Source of the DNA: a bacterium
Lineage (GTDB): Bacteria; SZUA-79; Acidulodesulfobacterales; Acidulodesulfobacteraceae
Assembly (NCBI GenBank): GCA_021784835.1
Contig: JAJYHI010000063.1
Span: 1-20,132 of the forward strand
Length of the DNA: 20,132 nucleotides
Direction of reading: 5' to 3'
Shown: positions 20,017-20,132 of the stretch, piece by piece
Layout of the letters: each line of letters begins with the position of its first letter
How positions within the stretch are numbered: position 1 is the first letter of the stretch
Translations under genes and position numbers: made by a program
Notes under the pieces: generated by a model
Databases searched by the model: none
Seen by the model: only the letters and a program-made list of their open reading frames with translations
What the model was told of the DNA's origin: nothing

Positions 20017-20132
20017 AGACATAGACTCGCAAAATATTAAATAAAATTCACGGTAAAAACACTAAAACCTCTTGTTATTCCTCAGTTTACGCGATATAAT
20101 TTTATATGTTTTAAAATAAAATAACATATCAC

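Overview
The window comes from an AT-rich, Gram-negative-type bacterium: it encodes an outer-membrane barrel protein and an OmpA/Pal-domain envelope protein, and its intergenic DNA is very AT-rich with many short tandem repeats. Its core is a complete respiratory uptake [NiFe]-hydrogenase locus with its own maturation set. The gene content would fit a deltaproteobacterial-type anaerobe or microaerophile that uses H2. A candidate order from acidic, metal- or sulfur-rich settings is possible, but that placement is only a guess from composition and gene content.

Layout. Positions 1-715 hold gene debris: an NHL-propeller fragment, a long hairpin, a small reverse-strand ORF and an operator-like array of GATAAAA/TTTTATC heptamers. 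A tRNA-Gly(GCC) follows on the minus strand. Next on the minus strand are an outer-membrane barrel protein (991-2001), a metallophosphoesterase (2046-2843), hypB (2892-3623) and an unusually short hypA (3746-3985). A 336-bp divergent promoter region separates these from the plus-strand hydrogenase operon: small subunit (4322-5569), large subunit (5636-7324), b-type cytochrome (7410-8174) and maturation endopeptidase (8243-8731). A 439-bp block of REP-like palindromes in tandem units lies between this operon and the convergent hypCDEF set (hypC 14926 to hypF 9171, minus strand). Beyond are an OmpA/Pal-like protein (15014-15619), a broken PAS-GAF-GGDEF signalling gene (16202-18150) lying between two copies of a short inverted-repeat element, and a TDT-family transporter (18575-19750) followed by a third MITE-like element.

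How the genes work together. The small subunit carries a twin-arginine signal and a C-terminal anchor helix, so the mature heterodimer should sit on the periplasmic face and pass electrons from H2 to the di-haem cytochrome b and on to the quinone pool. HypF and HypE make the cyanide ligands, HypC and HypD assemble the Fe(CN)2CO unit, HypA and HypB deliver nickel, and the endopeptidase trims the large-subunit C-terminus after nickel insertion. All six hyp genes and the protease are present, so the locus looks self-sufficient.

Most notable: (1) the HypA homologue has lost its zinc-ribbon segment cleanly but keeps both the N-terminal nickel-binding MHE and the final strand; (2) the hydrogenase small subunit has Asn in place of a normally invariant Cys ligand of the proximal [4Fe-4S] cluster; (3) the GGDEF gene can be rebuilt as one protein interrupted by three frameshifts, one of them an exact 10-bp tandem duplication; (4) three overlapping 15-bp dyads abut the transporter promoter; (5) several repeat and MITE-like families are interspersed.
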